From assembly GCA_032622095.1 (NCBI GenBank), contig CP136065.1, positions 61,673,094 through 61,737,093 of the forward strand: 64,000 nt of DNA, in the 5' to 3' direction. Below, in pieces: positions 54,853-64,000 of the stretch. The notes below the pieces were generated by a model, which searched no databases, had not been told where the DNA came from, and worked only from the letters and a program-made list of their open reading frames with translations. Numbering within the stretch: the stretch's first letter is position 1; each line of letters begins with the position of its first letter. Position numbers and translations under genes: made by a program. This stretch comes from Siphonodentalium dalli. Its lineage: Eukaryota > Mollusca > Scaphopoda > Gadilida > Siphonodentaliidae.

Positions 54853-55084
54853 TGTGTTGATTCCATCCACTATTTCAATTACAAATAACAACCATGCATG
54901 CAAAACATCTGGGACATCAGATTCACCTTGGCACAATATTGAATAATGTTTTATAAAATGTGTTGCTATGGTAACTGCTATAATTAAGCATATCAATCCT
55001 TCATATTATATAATTCACAATTATTTTTCCATTGGTGAGGTATATCATTGTAGATATAATCGAAGCCATTAGCTTATAATCACT

Positions 55085-55638
55085 CCTGGTTAAGTGGTCC
55101 TGATAATTTACTATGACATTGGTGGGTCCTGCTGAATTGCTATGATCCTGTTAGGCCAAATTGATGCTGTTAATGAAAAGTACTGTTATTTTGTCTTAAG
55201 TTGTCATTATTGCAGTGTTTCGCTAATCTGAGCTATTTGAGAAAAAGCCAGTGTCTGTATGAAACAGTGAGAGCTTTACGATGAATGGCAACAAGTCATA
55301 TTTCCGACTAAATCCTCAAAAATTACCCATAATTCTGCTGTGTTTAAGGAGTTGATTATTTAGGGCATTGTATTTTAATAATGGCAATGCTCGTGTTTGC
55401 AAAAACGAAAGTAATAGCCATTTTGATTATTATCGGTTTGCAACAACCAAAAGTTTCATTATTTAAATATTTTACAGCATATATGTTTTTGAATATAATG
55501 GCTTTTTTCCTCCTTTCGTTCAGATTAGCCAAAGGCTGTGAAAATGACAACTTTAGATAAAATAACGGTACATTTTCTTAATAGCATCATTTTGCCCTAC
55601 CAGCATCATAGCAAATAAGCAGGACTACTTTAGAAGGG
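55085..55638. mobile_element. Family G element, with nested family B half
   Basis: Ends cctggttaagtggtcctg and caggactactttagaagg are imperfect inverted repeats (about 13 of 18). Each is followed by the cagcatcatagcaa/ttgctatgatcctgtt motif. A family B right arm lies inside at 55265-55369. Confidence 0.5.
55265..55369. mobile_element. Family B right half nested in family G
   Basis: cagtgagagctttacgatga to gattatttagggcattg; the final actg is lost and there is no left arm. Confidence 0.7.
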
Positions 55639-55712
55639 ATGATAGTGCCAGATACAATGTATCATTTAGAACTTACAGGCAGCCCGATTTTTAAAATGTT
55701 CACTATTTAATA

Positions 55713-56038
55713 CAGTAATGCCCTAAATAATCGACTCCTTAACCACAGCAGAATTATGGGTAACTTTTCAGGATTTAGTCGGAAATATGGCTTGATACCA
55801 TTCATCGGAAAGCTCTCAGTGAGAGCTTTCCAATGAATGGCAACAAGCCATATTTCCATAATTCTGCTGTGGTTAAGGAGTCGATTATTTAAGGAAATAT
55901 GGCTTGTTGCCATTCATAGGAAAGCTCTCAGTGAGAGCTTTCCAATGAATGGCAACAGGCCATATTTCCGACTAAATCCTGAAAAGTTACCCATAATTCT
56001 GCTGTAGTTAAGGAGTCGATTATTTATGGCATTACTGT
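55713..56038. mobile_element. Family B element with a duplicated central hairpin
   Basis: The first hairpin runs 55713 to gattatttaa at about 55893, with its right arm shortened. Then a second gaaatatggcttg ... gctctcagtgagagc ... hairpin runs to the terminal ggcattactg. TA on both sides. One element thus carries one and a half palindromes. Confidence 0.8.
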
Positions 56039-56039
56039 A

Positions 56040-56845
56040 GATAGAGAATGGCTTGGAGTTGACTACATTTTAAGTGTGTGCCCTAGAGCTCTGGTTATAG
56101 TTCACAATGGGAAGCAGAGTGAACTATACCCACCCACTGGGCACTATACTTGCGTAGTCAATGAAAAAACATGCTCTATTTATTATATTTTGCCAAACAA
56201 TTTTAATTTGTAGCATGCATACTACATAATTGTATCCTAACAACACCAATTGTTGGACTTCAAATTCCCTTCATAAGATGTTAATAGATATCAACTCGTT
56301 TTACTGAGAAGAAATATGGTTATCCATGCACTTACCGATAAACAGTTTTAAGAGAAACGTAATCGGCGCAAGAATGTGTTGAAGTTTTGTTCAGTAAACC
56401 GAAATCCGCAGTATTTAGTTTTTGTTTTGAATGCACCACAAGGTGAATTCAACCGAATGATGCCACTTCGCAATGAAAAGGGTTAATTAGCCCCTTGAAT
56501 AAATTTATATTTCACATCTGATTAGACATCTTTTGTCTGATAAATCAAATTTCTTATGTCATGTTTATGTAATCTAATCATTGACTGATTGATTGGAGTA
56601 CGCTGGGGTTAATAATTCGATTGGACGATGAAGGAATCAGAAACTTAATTCCCAGAGTTCTCTGTAACCAAGTATAGCCGAAATGAAGATGACATTTTGT
56701 CAGAATGATCTCTGTATCAAATGCTGCGTGAATAATAAGTACGAATATTAATGAGATCTGATGCAATAACTGTCAGTTATTCCGGAACTGATATTCAACA
56801 ACAACCTCAGCTTGCCAGATTGTTTGTAGTACATGTCTTCTTTAA
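56040..56845. other. No recognisable feature
   Basis: AT-rich sequence, no supported gene or repeat. Confidence 0.35.
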
Positions 56846-56977
56846 AGGTACCCAAGGCCTTCACAGCAGATAAATGAGCAAAAATTAGAAAAGTCTGTAA
56901 AAATGTCCCTGCTAAAGAGACCCAAGACACTCGCATCGGGTAAATGTGCAAAAATTAAATAAGTCTGTAAAACATCA
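56846..56977. repeat. Two-copy degenerate tandem repeat (~70 bp)
   Basis: Both copies contain agatgagcaaaaatta/aatgtgcaaaaatta-like text and aagtctgtaaaa, preceded by acccaaggcc/acccaagaca. Confidence 0.55.
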
Positions 56978-57026
56978 CCACCAAGAAGAACATGGAGAAA
57001 TGTAGACAATGTTCTTATATTAATTA

Positions 57027-58577
57027 GGCCAAAAAAAAAGAAAGATACTATGTTTCCGCGCATCGACTGACCCTAAAACTAACCGCCGACCCTAAACTTT
57101 TTATTTATATTTTGAGAAAAAGCTAAAAATTTACTTTTTGACTGTTTTTACCACCAATGGTCATAAATATTGATGATCATTAGTGTGCAGAACACATGGT
57201 TTCTAACATATCCCTGTGAAAAGTGACCATGTTGTGAAAGCTGTCTCAAAAGTTAAAACCCCAGGTGTGTGATGGGTTGTGATGGGCATGATTTTTGCGA
57301 TTTTAATTTCCTGGGAGTGGATCTCAGGCCTGCTTTATGCCTTGTTTGGGATTTATGGAACATAGAAACACTATCAACGAACATGGTGGGTGTGTATCTG
57401 TATATATATACAGGTTATCACCACACATGTTAGGGGTATAGCTGTAACAGAACGATGTTTCCGTGGACTCTGTTCCATCACTAGAATCTTCCAAATTATT
57501 AAAGGTCACTAAAACCTAGAGACTATCTAACTTCGATAGTCAGATTATTGTAAAGTACAGTGTGTACTCCAAACTGGAACAGGGTAAGGACACAAGAACG
57601 TACTTAGTACTGATGTCCTGTCTTGGGAATGTTGGTCACAAGGAATGGTGAGGTGGATTCCTGAAAGTACCTGCGCAATAAGTTATATAAACCATTTATT
57701 ACATATTGATACTTAGTATCATAGCATTGCATAGGTACGTACAGGATGTGATGACAACAATGACACCAAATTATTTTAGGCGTGCAAACCATTTGGCCAT
57801 TCAGGTAAAATGTACTTTAAAAATCCAGGAAAAACCACAAATGTGACATATGAGTTATGTATTCTGACAGGCCCATTTTAAACATATGTCACTTGCTATT
57901 GCAAACAAAATTGACCATTCCCTATAAATACTGGACCAGAATTCTGGATCCAGTATGTGTGCTTTCGGATATTCCAGTCGTCATACATCCTCGCCATGTA
58001 GGATACGTCATCACATAATAAACACTTTAACTAGAGATCGTAGTCTTTAATATATAGTAACCCAGAAGAATACACAACGTGAAACAAGGAAACAGAAGGA
58101 CATGGTAAAAACGCCCAGGGACTCTGCAACAATAGCTACTGTTTCCAAAAACCTGGCATGCTGGGTTGGGTGTTCTGGCTACCTCCAGACAATGGGATGT
58201 AGTCGTCACAATACAAGTACCAGTATAATGGCAGTATTATGAGTAAACTTCTTATAAAACGTTAGTGACATCAATTTTGTACCAAGTTTATAGCCAAAAT
58301 CATGAAAATGCCTTATGTGAAAAATAAAATACACATTTAAGCATAAAGTAAGTTTGATCTTTTATTCAATCTTAATGTATATTTCCACTGTGTTGTTCAA
58401 GTAATACTTTCCCCACAACATGAGTTGGCAGTTTATGTCACTTCGGTCGAGGTAGTTCAATATTTCTGCAGCTGGATAAAAAACATCAAAATAAATTGTT
58501 TTGTTTTTTTCCCATACCTACCGTACCCTAATTTTTTGGCTCCGTTAGCGGAAACATGCAATCATTTTTTTTTGGCC
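57027..58577. mobile_element. GGCCAAAA-ended element, larger, tentative
   Basis: Left GGCC plus nine A, then atgtttccgc. The right end, read in reverse complement, is GGCC plus nine A, then catgtttccgc. Flanking tta and tca are near matches for a 3-bp duplication. The 1.5-kb interior shows no recognisable coding domain. It may be related to 13315-13960 through the ends only. Confidence 0.45.
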
Positions 58578-58639
58578 TCATTGAAAGTTCTCCAATTAAG
58601 AAATTTCATGTGTTGAAACCACATGTAAACAAAATCTAT

Positions 58640-58770
58640 TACAGTCAACAAACATCGCTAAGTTCATATACTTTAGTCTAAATATTATTTTCAGAATAAT
58701 TTTCAATACTTAAAATTTGACCTGTTCAATGGCAAGTTTTGATTTAACTTTGGTATCTTATTGGACTAAT
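58640..58770. repeat. Dispersed repeat family H, copy 2
   Basis: This is the partner of 9567-9715: gtcaacaaacatc, ttagtctaaatatta, ttttcagaataatttt, atggcaagttttgattt. Confidence 0.5.
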
Positions 58771-58843
58771 TGTTGAACTTGTTATCTGAACAATTTTTAA
58801 GGGGAATACTCATCAATGAGTATTTAGTATAGAAAGTGTTAAT
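58766..58843. mobile_element. Family D terminal fragment
   Basis: ttgttgaacttgttatctga, then actcatcaatgagtattt, agtatagaaagtg and TTAA. Confidence 0.6.
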
Positions 58844-58889
58844 CATTCAACACGGAATATCCCATTGACAGTCCAGGGAGTCCCCTGTG

Positions 58890-59346
58890 CGATAGGCGTT
58901 TTAGTTTGCCTGTCATTTGCAGAATGAGGTCCCCAGAGGGTGAATTTAGTGACACTATCCCGTAGCGGGCTAGCATCACCAAATTCACCCTCTGGCGACC
59001 TCATTCTGCATGGCCTCATCTGCTACGGGAGACATAGACTCAGATTGAAGTTCCCAAATGTTGAATATTGTATGTACACCCATTGGGAACCTCGATTATG
59101 CAGTGTGTCATCTGCCAATTTGGGGATATAGAGAAAATAAACTAAAAAAGAAATAGAATCTATGTGAAGAAGTTTCTATAGAAATTTGATAATAAAGAAA
59201 CTTTCCATAGAAGATGAAGCAAAAGCAGAATGAGGTCCCCAGAAGGTGAATTTAGTGATGCTAGCCCACTATGCGGGATAGCATCACTAAATTCACCCTC
59301 TGGGAACCTCATTCTGCAAATGACAGGCATCTTATTTTCAAACCTG
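58890..59346. mobile_element. Family A element, both hairpins complete
   Basis: ttagtttgcctgtcatttgc at left and gcatcttattttcaaacctg at right. Both hairpins have near-perfect arms (58920-59009 and 59224-59318). A 40-bp direct repeat (cagtccagggagtcccctg / cagtccagggagtcccgtg) lies outside it at 58866 and 59482. Confidence 0.75.
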
Positions 59347-59623
59347 GTTTTAGATAGTATAGGCTCACCAAGACTGATACTGGGTACAATTGTACCATCT
59401 TACTGTGTATGTGGGAGTAAGGATTTGATATATCAGTCAAACATTGACGCATGTGCATCCTCGTTACAGGAATATCCCTTTGGCAGTCCAGGGAGTCCCG
59501 TGTTCGATAAATCAGTCGAGTGTTGATATGAATGATCCCCATTCCTTTCAATCCAATGGTAGATAAATATTTCTATAATTCATAAGGTTTGCAGATGAAG
59601 TGCTATTTCACATCAATGATTAT

Positions 59624-59876
59624 TTAACCTTTTCTGTATTATATACTCCTCCCTCTGGAAAGTTCAGTAATAAGTTCACCATAGGTCGTTTAGTTGAACT
59701 TATTATCTGAACATTTTCCTCCTATGAATAGTAATCCTTCTGCACTTGTACTATCTTTTCATGAAATTCATACGTCTGTTGATTTTCCAGGACACCCCTC
59801 AAAATGAATCATGGACCATTCCACTCCACACTTTTATAACTGAATGGGAGAATCCATTCAATATAGAAAGGGTTAA
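59624..59876. mobile_element. Family D MITE with both TTAA ends
   Basis: TTAACCTTTTCTGTATTATA at left and CAATATAGAAAGGGTTAA at right. The interior has agttcaccataggtcgttta and gttgaacttattatctgaac. It has the interior of 33955-34214 with both ends kept. Confidence 0.8.
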
Positions 59877-59936
59877 AATTGGAATTCTAGAAACATTAAC
59901 CTGAAAGATTATCATTGGTTTTAAAGAGACTGGTTC

Positions 59937-60855
59937 AGGCCTCAAAATATGGTGCTGGTCATTTGTAGAATGAGGTCCACAGAGGGTGAATGTTAATCCA
60001 CTCTGCTAAATTCACCCTCTGGGGTAGATCATGCCATGAATCTCTACTCTGGCTCATGCCCGTAGAGATCATTATCCACCAGTACAAAACATGGGAACTT
60101 TTTGAAGTTTTGACAGGGAACCTTATAAAGTCGAAAAAATAACGTGGGGAATATATTTATTAGTTGTTAATTGTTCCTTAATAATGTACTTCACTGTAGG
60201 TGAATGTCCCAACTTTAAATTGCATGCCTTTCTCTTACTTTTGTGAGCTGATATTGCAATAAACATTAAATTAATTAATGATTAATTGTAAGCGACTCAA
60301 CGCAAAATCGATCATAAATTCACTTAAATAGTGAAATTTCGAGTTCAGGGGACCTTCACCTACAGTGAAGTACATTATTAAGGAACAGATAGTAACTAAG
60401 AAATATATTCCCCGCGCTATGGTTTTGACTTTATAAGGTTCCCTGTCAAAACATCATAAAGTTCCAAGGTTTTGTACTGGTGGAAAATTCATCCACGGGG
60501 GACCTCATTCTGCATGGGATACCAAGACATTGATTTAAGTGCCCAGATGGTGAAGATGGTGATGTTCCCCCATTGGGCACCTCGATTATCAATTGTGACA
60601 TCTGCCAATTTGGGGATATAGAGAAACTAAACTAAAAAAGTTAAAGTAACTTTCTATTAAGAAGTTTCTAAAGAAACTAATAAATGTTTTGATTTGATAA
60701 TAAAGAGACATTGCAGAGAAGATGAGGCCTGAGCAGAATGAAGTACCAGAAGGTGAATTTTGTGATGCTATAGCCTGCTATGCGGAGTAGCGTCACTAAA
60801 TTCACCCTCTGGGGACCTAATTCTGCTTATGACCAGCACCATATTTTGAGACTTG
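59937..60855. mobile_element. Family A element interrupted by family L
   Basis: aggcctcaaaatatggtgct at left, ccatattttgagacttg at right. The 5' hairpin is cut within its returning stem (ccctctgggg | gacctcattctgc) by 60025-60496. The interior and right hairpin follow. Confidence 0.75.
60025..60496. mobile_element. Family L foldback element nested in family A
   Basis: Long inverted arms of about 135 bp (60076-60210 and 60349-60483). They pair ccaccagtacaaaac with ttttgtactggtgg, gggaaccttataaagtc with gactttataaggttccc, ttccttaataatgtac with gtacattattaaggaa, and cactgtaggtgaa with ttcacctacagtg. The centre is unique AT-rich DNA. Noncoding. Confidence 0.8.
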
Positions 60856-60857
60856 TC

Positions 60858-61031
60858 GTTTGTTGAACTTATTTAAATATTTCCCACCAATGAATATGAA
60901 TTCTTTTGCAATTGTATTATCTGTTTTTCTGTCGGTTATCTGCTCAAATATCCTTAGCATCCCTCCAAATGACCTTTCCAATGTATACTTTTTACTGGGT
61001 GGGAGAATGCATTGAGTATAAAAAGAATTAA
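60858..61031. mobile_element. Family D right part
   Basis: gtttgttgaacttatttaaa, gtattatctgtttttctgtc, then gcattgagtataaaaagaat and TAA. The end has decayed from GGGTTAA. Confidence 0.6.
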
Positions 61032-61044
61032 AGATACATAATCT

Positions 61045-61440
61045 GAATTAATGCTCACAAATTACTATTTCCTTGGCTTCGGGGTAAAAAATATTTGATT
61101 TGAGTCGAGGAACCCACCCATCAAAGTTCAGATTGATCAGATATCGATTTTTGAAATCTATTATTTTTCACCACCAATAATTTTTATTGGCTCAGTAAAC
61201 AGTCAACGAGAAGACTGTCTCGGACCAAATTGCTGATGCTTTTTTGTGTCAGATATTTGACAAACCGGCAAAATTTCATTGAACAAATTGTTAGTAATAA
61301 TAGATTTGGGCAATTTTATACTATAGTTGACTGTGGTTAGCAATTAATCAATTCTGATAACTGAAGAGGTATTTAAAAAATGTTGTTGCTGTTGGAATCT
61401 GATTATATGGGGACCATCGGATTGAGTACCTTTAACATTC
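61045..61440. mobile_element. Family B long-form interior, inverted-repeat version
   Basis: The first half is the reverse of 49980-50108 (ttccttggcttcggggtaaa, gagtcgaggaacccaccca). Later parts match 5690-5905 forward (caattaatcaattctgataa, gttgctgttggaatctgatt). Both CAGTAATGC termini are missing. Confidence 0.65.
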
Positions 61441-61706
61441 TTGTAGAATTCATTGAGTATAAAAAGGGTTAACATTCTTCTTGGATTCATTCTACACAGA
61501 TTGATTGATCTAGCTGTCACATTTATACGATCAGGTCTGGAGTCACTGCCATCCATTCCTTATAGATTTTGTTATGAACAACAAAAATCAATCGTAAGTG
61601 TGATTTATAGTAATAAATTTAGTGCGATTTATTTTTGCACTTATTGCATATTTTCTGCATATTCTGGACAATTTCACTGAACATCAAACTAGAAGTCAGA
61701 CATATA

Positions 61707-61825
61707 CATTAATGCCCTAAATAATCGACTCCTTAACCACAGCAGAATTATGGGTAATTTTTCAGGATTTAGTCGGAAATATGGCTTGTTGCCATTCATC
61801 GGAAAGCTCTCACTGAGCATTACTG
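61707..61825. mobile_element. Family B element, right arm reduced to its last bases
   Basis: cattaatgccctaaataatc through cggaaagctctcact joins directly to gagcattactg. TA flank at left, CA at right. It is the same deletion type as 9294-9418 with a different breakpoint. Confidence 0.8.
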
Positions 61826-61927
61826 CAGAAGTCAGACCTATAGAAACATTAACCGGGCTGATTATATCTGTGTTTATCCCTTTCTTCACTTTATCAGTTA
61901 TCACATTCAGTTATAAGTATACATTGA

Positions 61928-62048
61928 GAGCCAGTGCATTCTCCTATATATGTGAGGCTCCCTATGGGAGACTCGCATATATAAGAAAATGCACTGGCAT
62001 ATGATCTTTAATGCTGTACCAGCGCAGCTCCCATCATGAAAGTGTTAA
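61928..62048. mobile_element. Family C right half
   Basis: One hairpin (cattctcctatatatgtgag ... catatataagaaaatgcac), then ctttaatgctgtaccagcgc and ctcccatcatgaaagtgTTAA. Confidence 0.75.
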
Positions 62049-62424
62049 TAGTGAATATTAAAAATATAATGTTATGCTCTTCTTATTGTTTTCAATACTC
62101 TTATGAGGTCTTTACTACATCAGACACGCACTCCATATTTGGAAACAATTTACAACATCATCTTGGGAAAGCCCTGTCATTCCAGAAATCAAGTCTTTCT
62201 CAAAGTTCCACAGACGTAAATCTGATAGACTGCTATCTGGTTAGCATTGTGTGGATTATTTTTGTGTTGGGACCCCTCGGGTGAAACCAGTTGTCTACAC
62301 AGTCCTTGGTTACACTTTGTCTGTGAAAGTCAAACCAATCAATCACATTAGAGAGACCATTGCCATCAAAGAAAATTGCAAACACTCGGTTCCAGTGACG
62401 TCACACTTACTCACAAAATGTTAA
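62049..62424. other. No recognisable feature
   Basis: A plus-strand frame to 62284 (ending VSIVWIIFVLGPLG) has no motif. It is probably chance. Confidence 0.35.
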
Positions 62425-62520
62425 AGCATCATTGAATACATTCACAAAATGTCAGTTGAATACATTCACAAAATGTCAGTTGAATACATTTACAAAATGT
62501 CAGTTGAATACATTCGCAAT
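62425..62520. repeat. 24-bp tandem repeat, 4 copies
   Basis: The unit is cagttgaatacattcacaaa plus atgt. The fourth copy diverges to cattcgcaatca. Confidence 0.85.
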
Positions 62521-62837
62521 CAATAGAAGTCACAAGGAAGGTTTTTATAAAAGAAAACTGCAGCCTAGCAATGGCCACAATTGTATTGCTTTGATACACC
62601 TTCTCACTCATTGCCACTTGAGTAGACCTTTACTATATTAACCTATTACATGTATGTTAGTGACTTTCATTGAATCATATTTGTTGATATTGAACCATCT
62701 GATCAGATATATAAATATTCTATTGCTACAATGTGGCTTTGTTTCAAATGTTACCTGGGTATAGTCTGATAACTCTTTGATTGTTGTCCCTAAACAATCA
62801 TGCATATATGATTTTTCCCCGGATTAAGAGTACCTTT

Positions 62838-63052
62838 ATTTGTCAAAAATTCTATTTTGATGAGTATACATAGAGTGGATCAATGTAATCGTCTTGGATT
62901 TTATGCTGCACAGAGCAGATCATTGTAAACAACCATAGTTCTATTATGATGAGTTATAGACCAACCCATATTTTATGGTATCAGGTATACAGACTGTTAA
63001 TTCTCAATGTAATGAACACAATCATTAAAACATCAGTCCGTATTGACATTTT
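62838..63052 (+). repeat. Direct repeat, left copy
   Basis: Matches 63733-63963 over about 215 bp: attttgatgagtata, atgctgcacagagcagatca, tattttatggtatcaggtat, attaaaacatcagt. About 895 bp separate the starts. The interval contains no retroelement domain, so an LTR pair is not supported. Confidence 0.75.
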
Positions 63053-63732
63053 GATTTTAAATATGATTTTAAAATGACAAAGAATGTTCATTTAGGTTGA
63101 TAAATATATCAAAATTAAACGGACATGGCTCATTCGAATCTCCAAATTTTGTTCTATGTTATTTGGAGCGACGGATAGGATAGGTCGATGAAAAACAAAC
63201 TTTTGATATACCGGCTTCATATGCTCTGAAAAACACTTCGCCAAAGTCAGCTATTTTTCAGCCGTTTTCATCTTTTTGCCAGAAATCAGACAAACACTCT
63301 TTATTGCTACCATATCAGGAATAGACTACCACGGAACGATCTTTTCTGTTCCATGTCATGCAAATAGCTGGTTTTGTGATCCAAACACCGTATTCACAGT
63401 TGTATTTTTCATTACTGCAATGCGTCTTTTTGGGTTACATAATGCTCATAGAAAGGTAGTTCAGATATGCATCGACCTATTTCGATACTGAGAAAATTTT
63501 TAAAGCAAATAATATTATGTGTATTTTGGAGTGCAAACCGCGATGTGGCTTTAATTAGATTTTATATTAATTTCATTATTGTTGTTTTTATTTATTTTTT
63601 ATAACATTATTTTTAATTCTCTTTTTAGTTCAATTCCCAATGGTCCTATAATATATATATATTTTTTTTAATTTGACCAAAGTTTAGAAATATATAGACG
63701 AAAAAAAATATTCAGAAATGACCAAAAAATTT

Positions 63733-63963
63733 GCCATTTGTCAACAACTCTGTTTTGATGAGCATATATATATAGAGCGAATCAATGTAATCGTCCTGGA
63801 TTTCATGCTGCACAGAGCAGATCATTGTAAACAACCGTAGTTCTATGATCAGTTGTAGACCAAGCCATATTTTATGGTATCAGGTATACAGTCTGTCAAT
63901 TCTCAATTACAATCTGCTCGTGTAATGAGCACGATCATTAAAACATCAGTTCGTATTGACATT
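63733..63963 (+). repeat. Direct repeat, right copy
   Basis: This is the partner of 62838-63052, with small insertions such as tacaatctgctcg. The rest of the window to 64000 holds nothing else recognisable. Confidence 0.75.
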
Positions 63964-64000
63964 GTGTCTATCGGTCCAGTTGTCGGAATAATACAGGGAG

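Noticed and set aside
62838-63963. LTR retrotransposon
   Set aside because: No reverse transcriptase, protease or integrase motif, no primer-binding site, no clear TG/CA ends.

Overview
This window looks like gene-poor, AT-rich, repeat-dominated genomic DNA from a marine invertebrate, most likely a mollusc or another lophotrochozoan. That assignment is inference. It rests on spliced exons with GT/AG borders, a tRNA-derived SINE ending in an AATC-type tail, LINE and Penelope-like fragments, gtccgtcc-rich repeats, and a very high load of short palindromic DNA transposons. There is no sign of bacterial gene organisation. Most open frames in the window are read-through of repeats.

Real genes. 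Only two loci are supported. (1) A plus-strand gene has an ATG-containing exon (coding 16540-16796) and a second exon (21008-21145). They join in the same frame with clear splice sites and encode an acidic protein I do not recognise. (2) A minus-strand internal exon at 38030-38128 (33 codons) ends in a motif that resembles the start of a tuberin/RalGAP-type GAP domain (tentative). Gene remnants are a Penelope-like GIY-YIG fragment (about 1516-1735) and a LINE ORF2 C-terminus (about 3049-3245).

Repeat families, with names used only in this answer. A: AAGCCTTG...CAAGGCTT ends and stems containing GAATGAGG, about 0.4 kb, flanking duplications up to 9-13 bp. B: CAGTAATGC palindromes of about 0.2 kb in TA targets (Tc1/mariner/pogo-like MITEs), plus a 580-bp long form. 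C, D, E and F: four families all starting TTAACCCTTT and flanked by TTAA (piggyBac-like MITEs). They are told apart by the next bases: C CATGAC, D CTATAC, E CAGTGCC, F ACCCAACA. C and F share the same core hairpin. M and I: gtccgtcc-rich repeats carrying 'aaatttggtac' or 'tccggatgataac' subrepeats. G, H, K, L, N, P and Q: smaller dispersed families. Single elements include a hAT-like composite (27586-29406, 8-bp duplication), a Mutator-like element (39516-40884, 9-bp duplication) and two GGCCAAAA-ended elements (13315-13960, 57027-58577).

Layout. 1-6.7 kb: A, B, M, D and K fragments, the retroelement remnants, a 48-bp minisatellite and a local triplication. 7.7-15 kb: a tandem C cluster, a foldback element with an expanded end, a 60-bp minisatellite, a PIF-like element. 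15.5-21.2 kb: repeat M, then the two exons of gene 1. 21.4-26.8 kb: featureless DNA, then A and B copies. 27-29.4 kb: tandemly duplicated hAT region. 30.7-33.9 kb: 25-bp satellite with higher-order structure. 34-45.8 kb: dense A, B, C, D and F copies, the gene 2 exon, the Mutator-like element and a SINE. 46-51 kb: a 34/49-bp minisatellite, F, the long B element and nested C/B. 51-64 kb: further A, B, D, F, G and L copies and a direct repeat at the right edge. Several nested insertions (B in C twice, M in A, L in A, B in G) give a relative order of activity.
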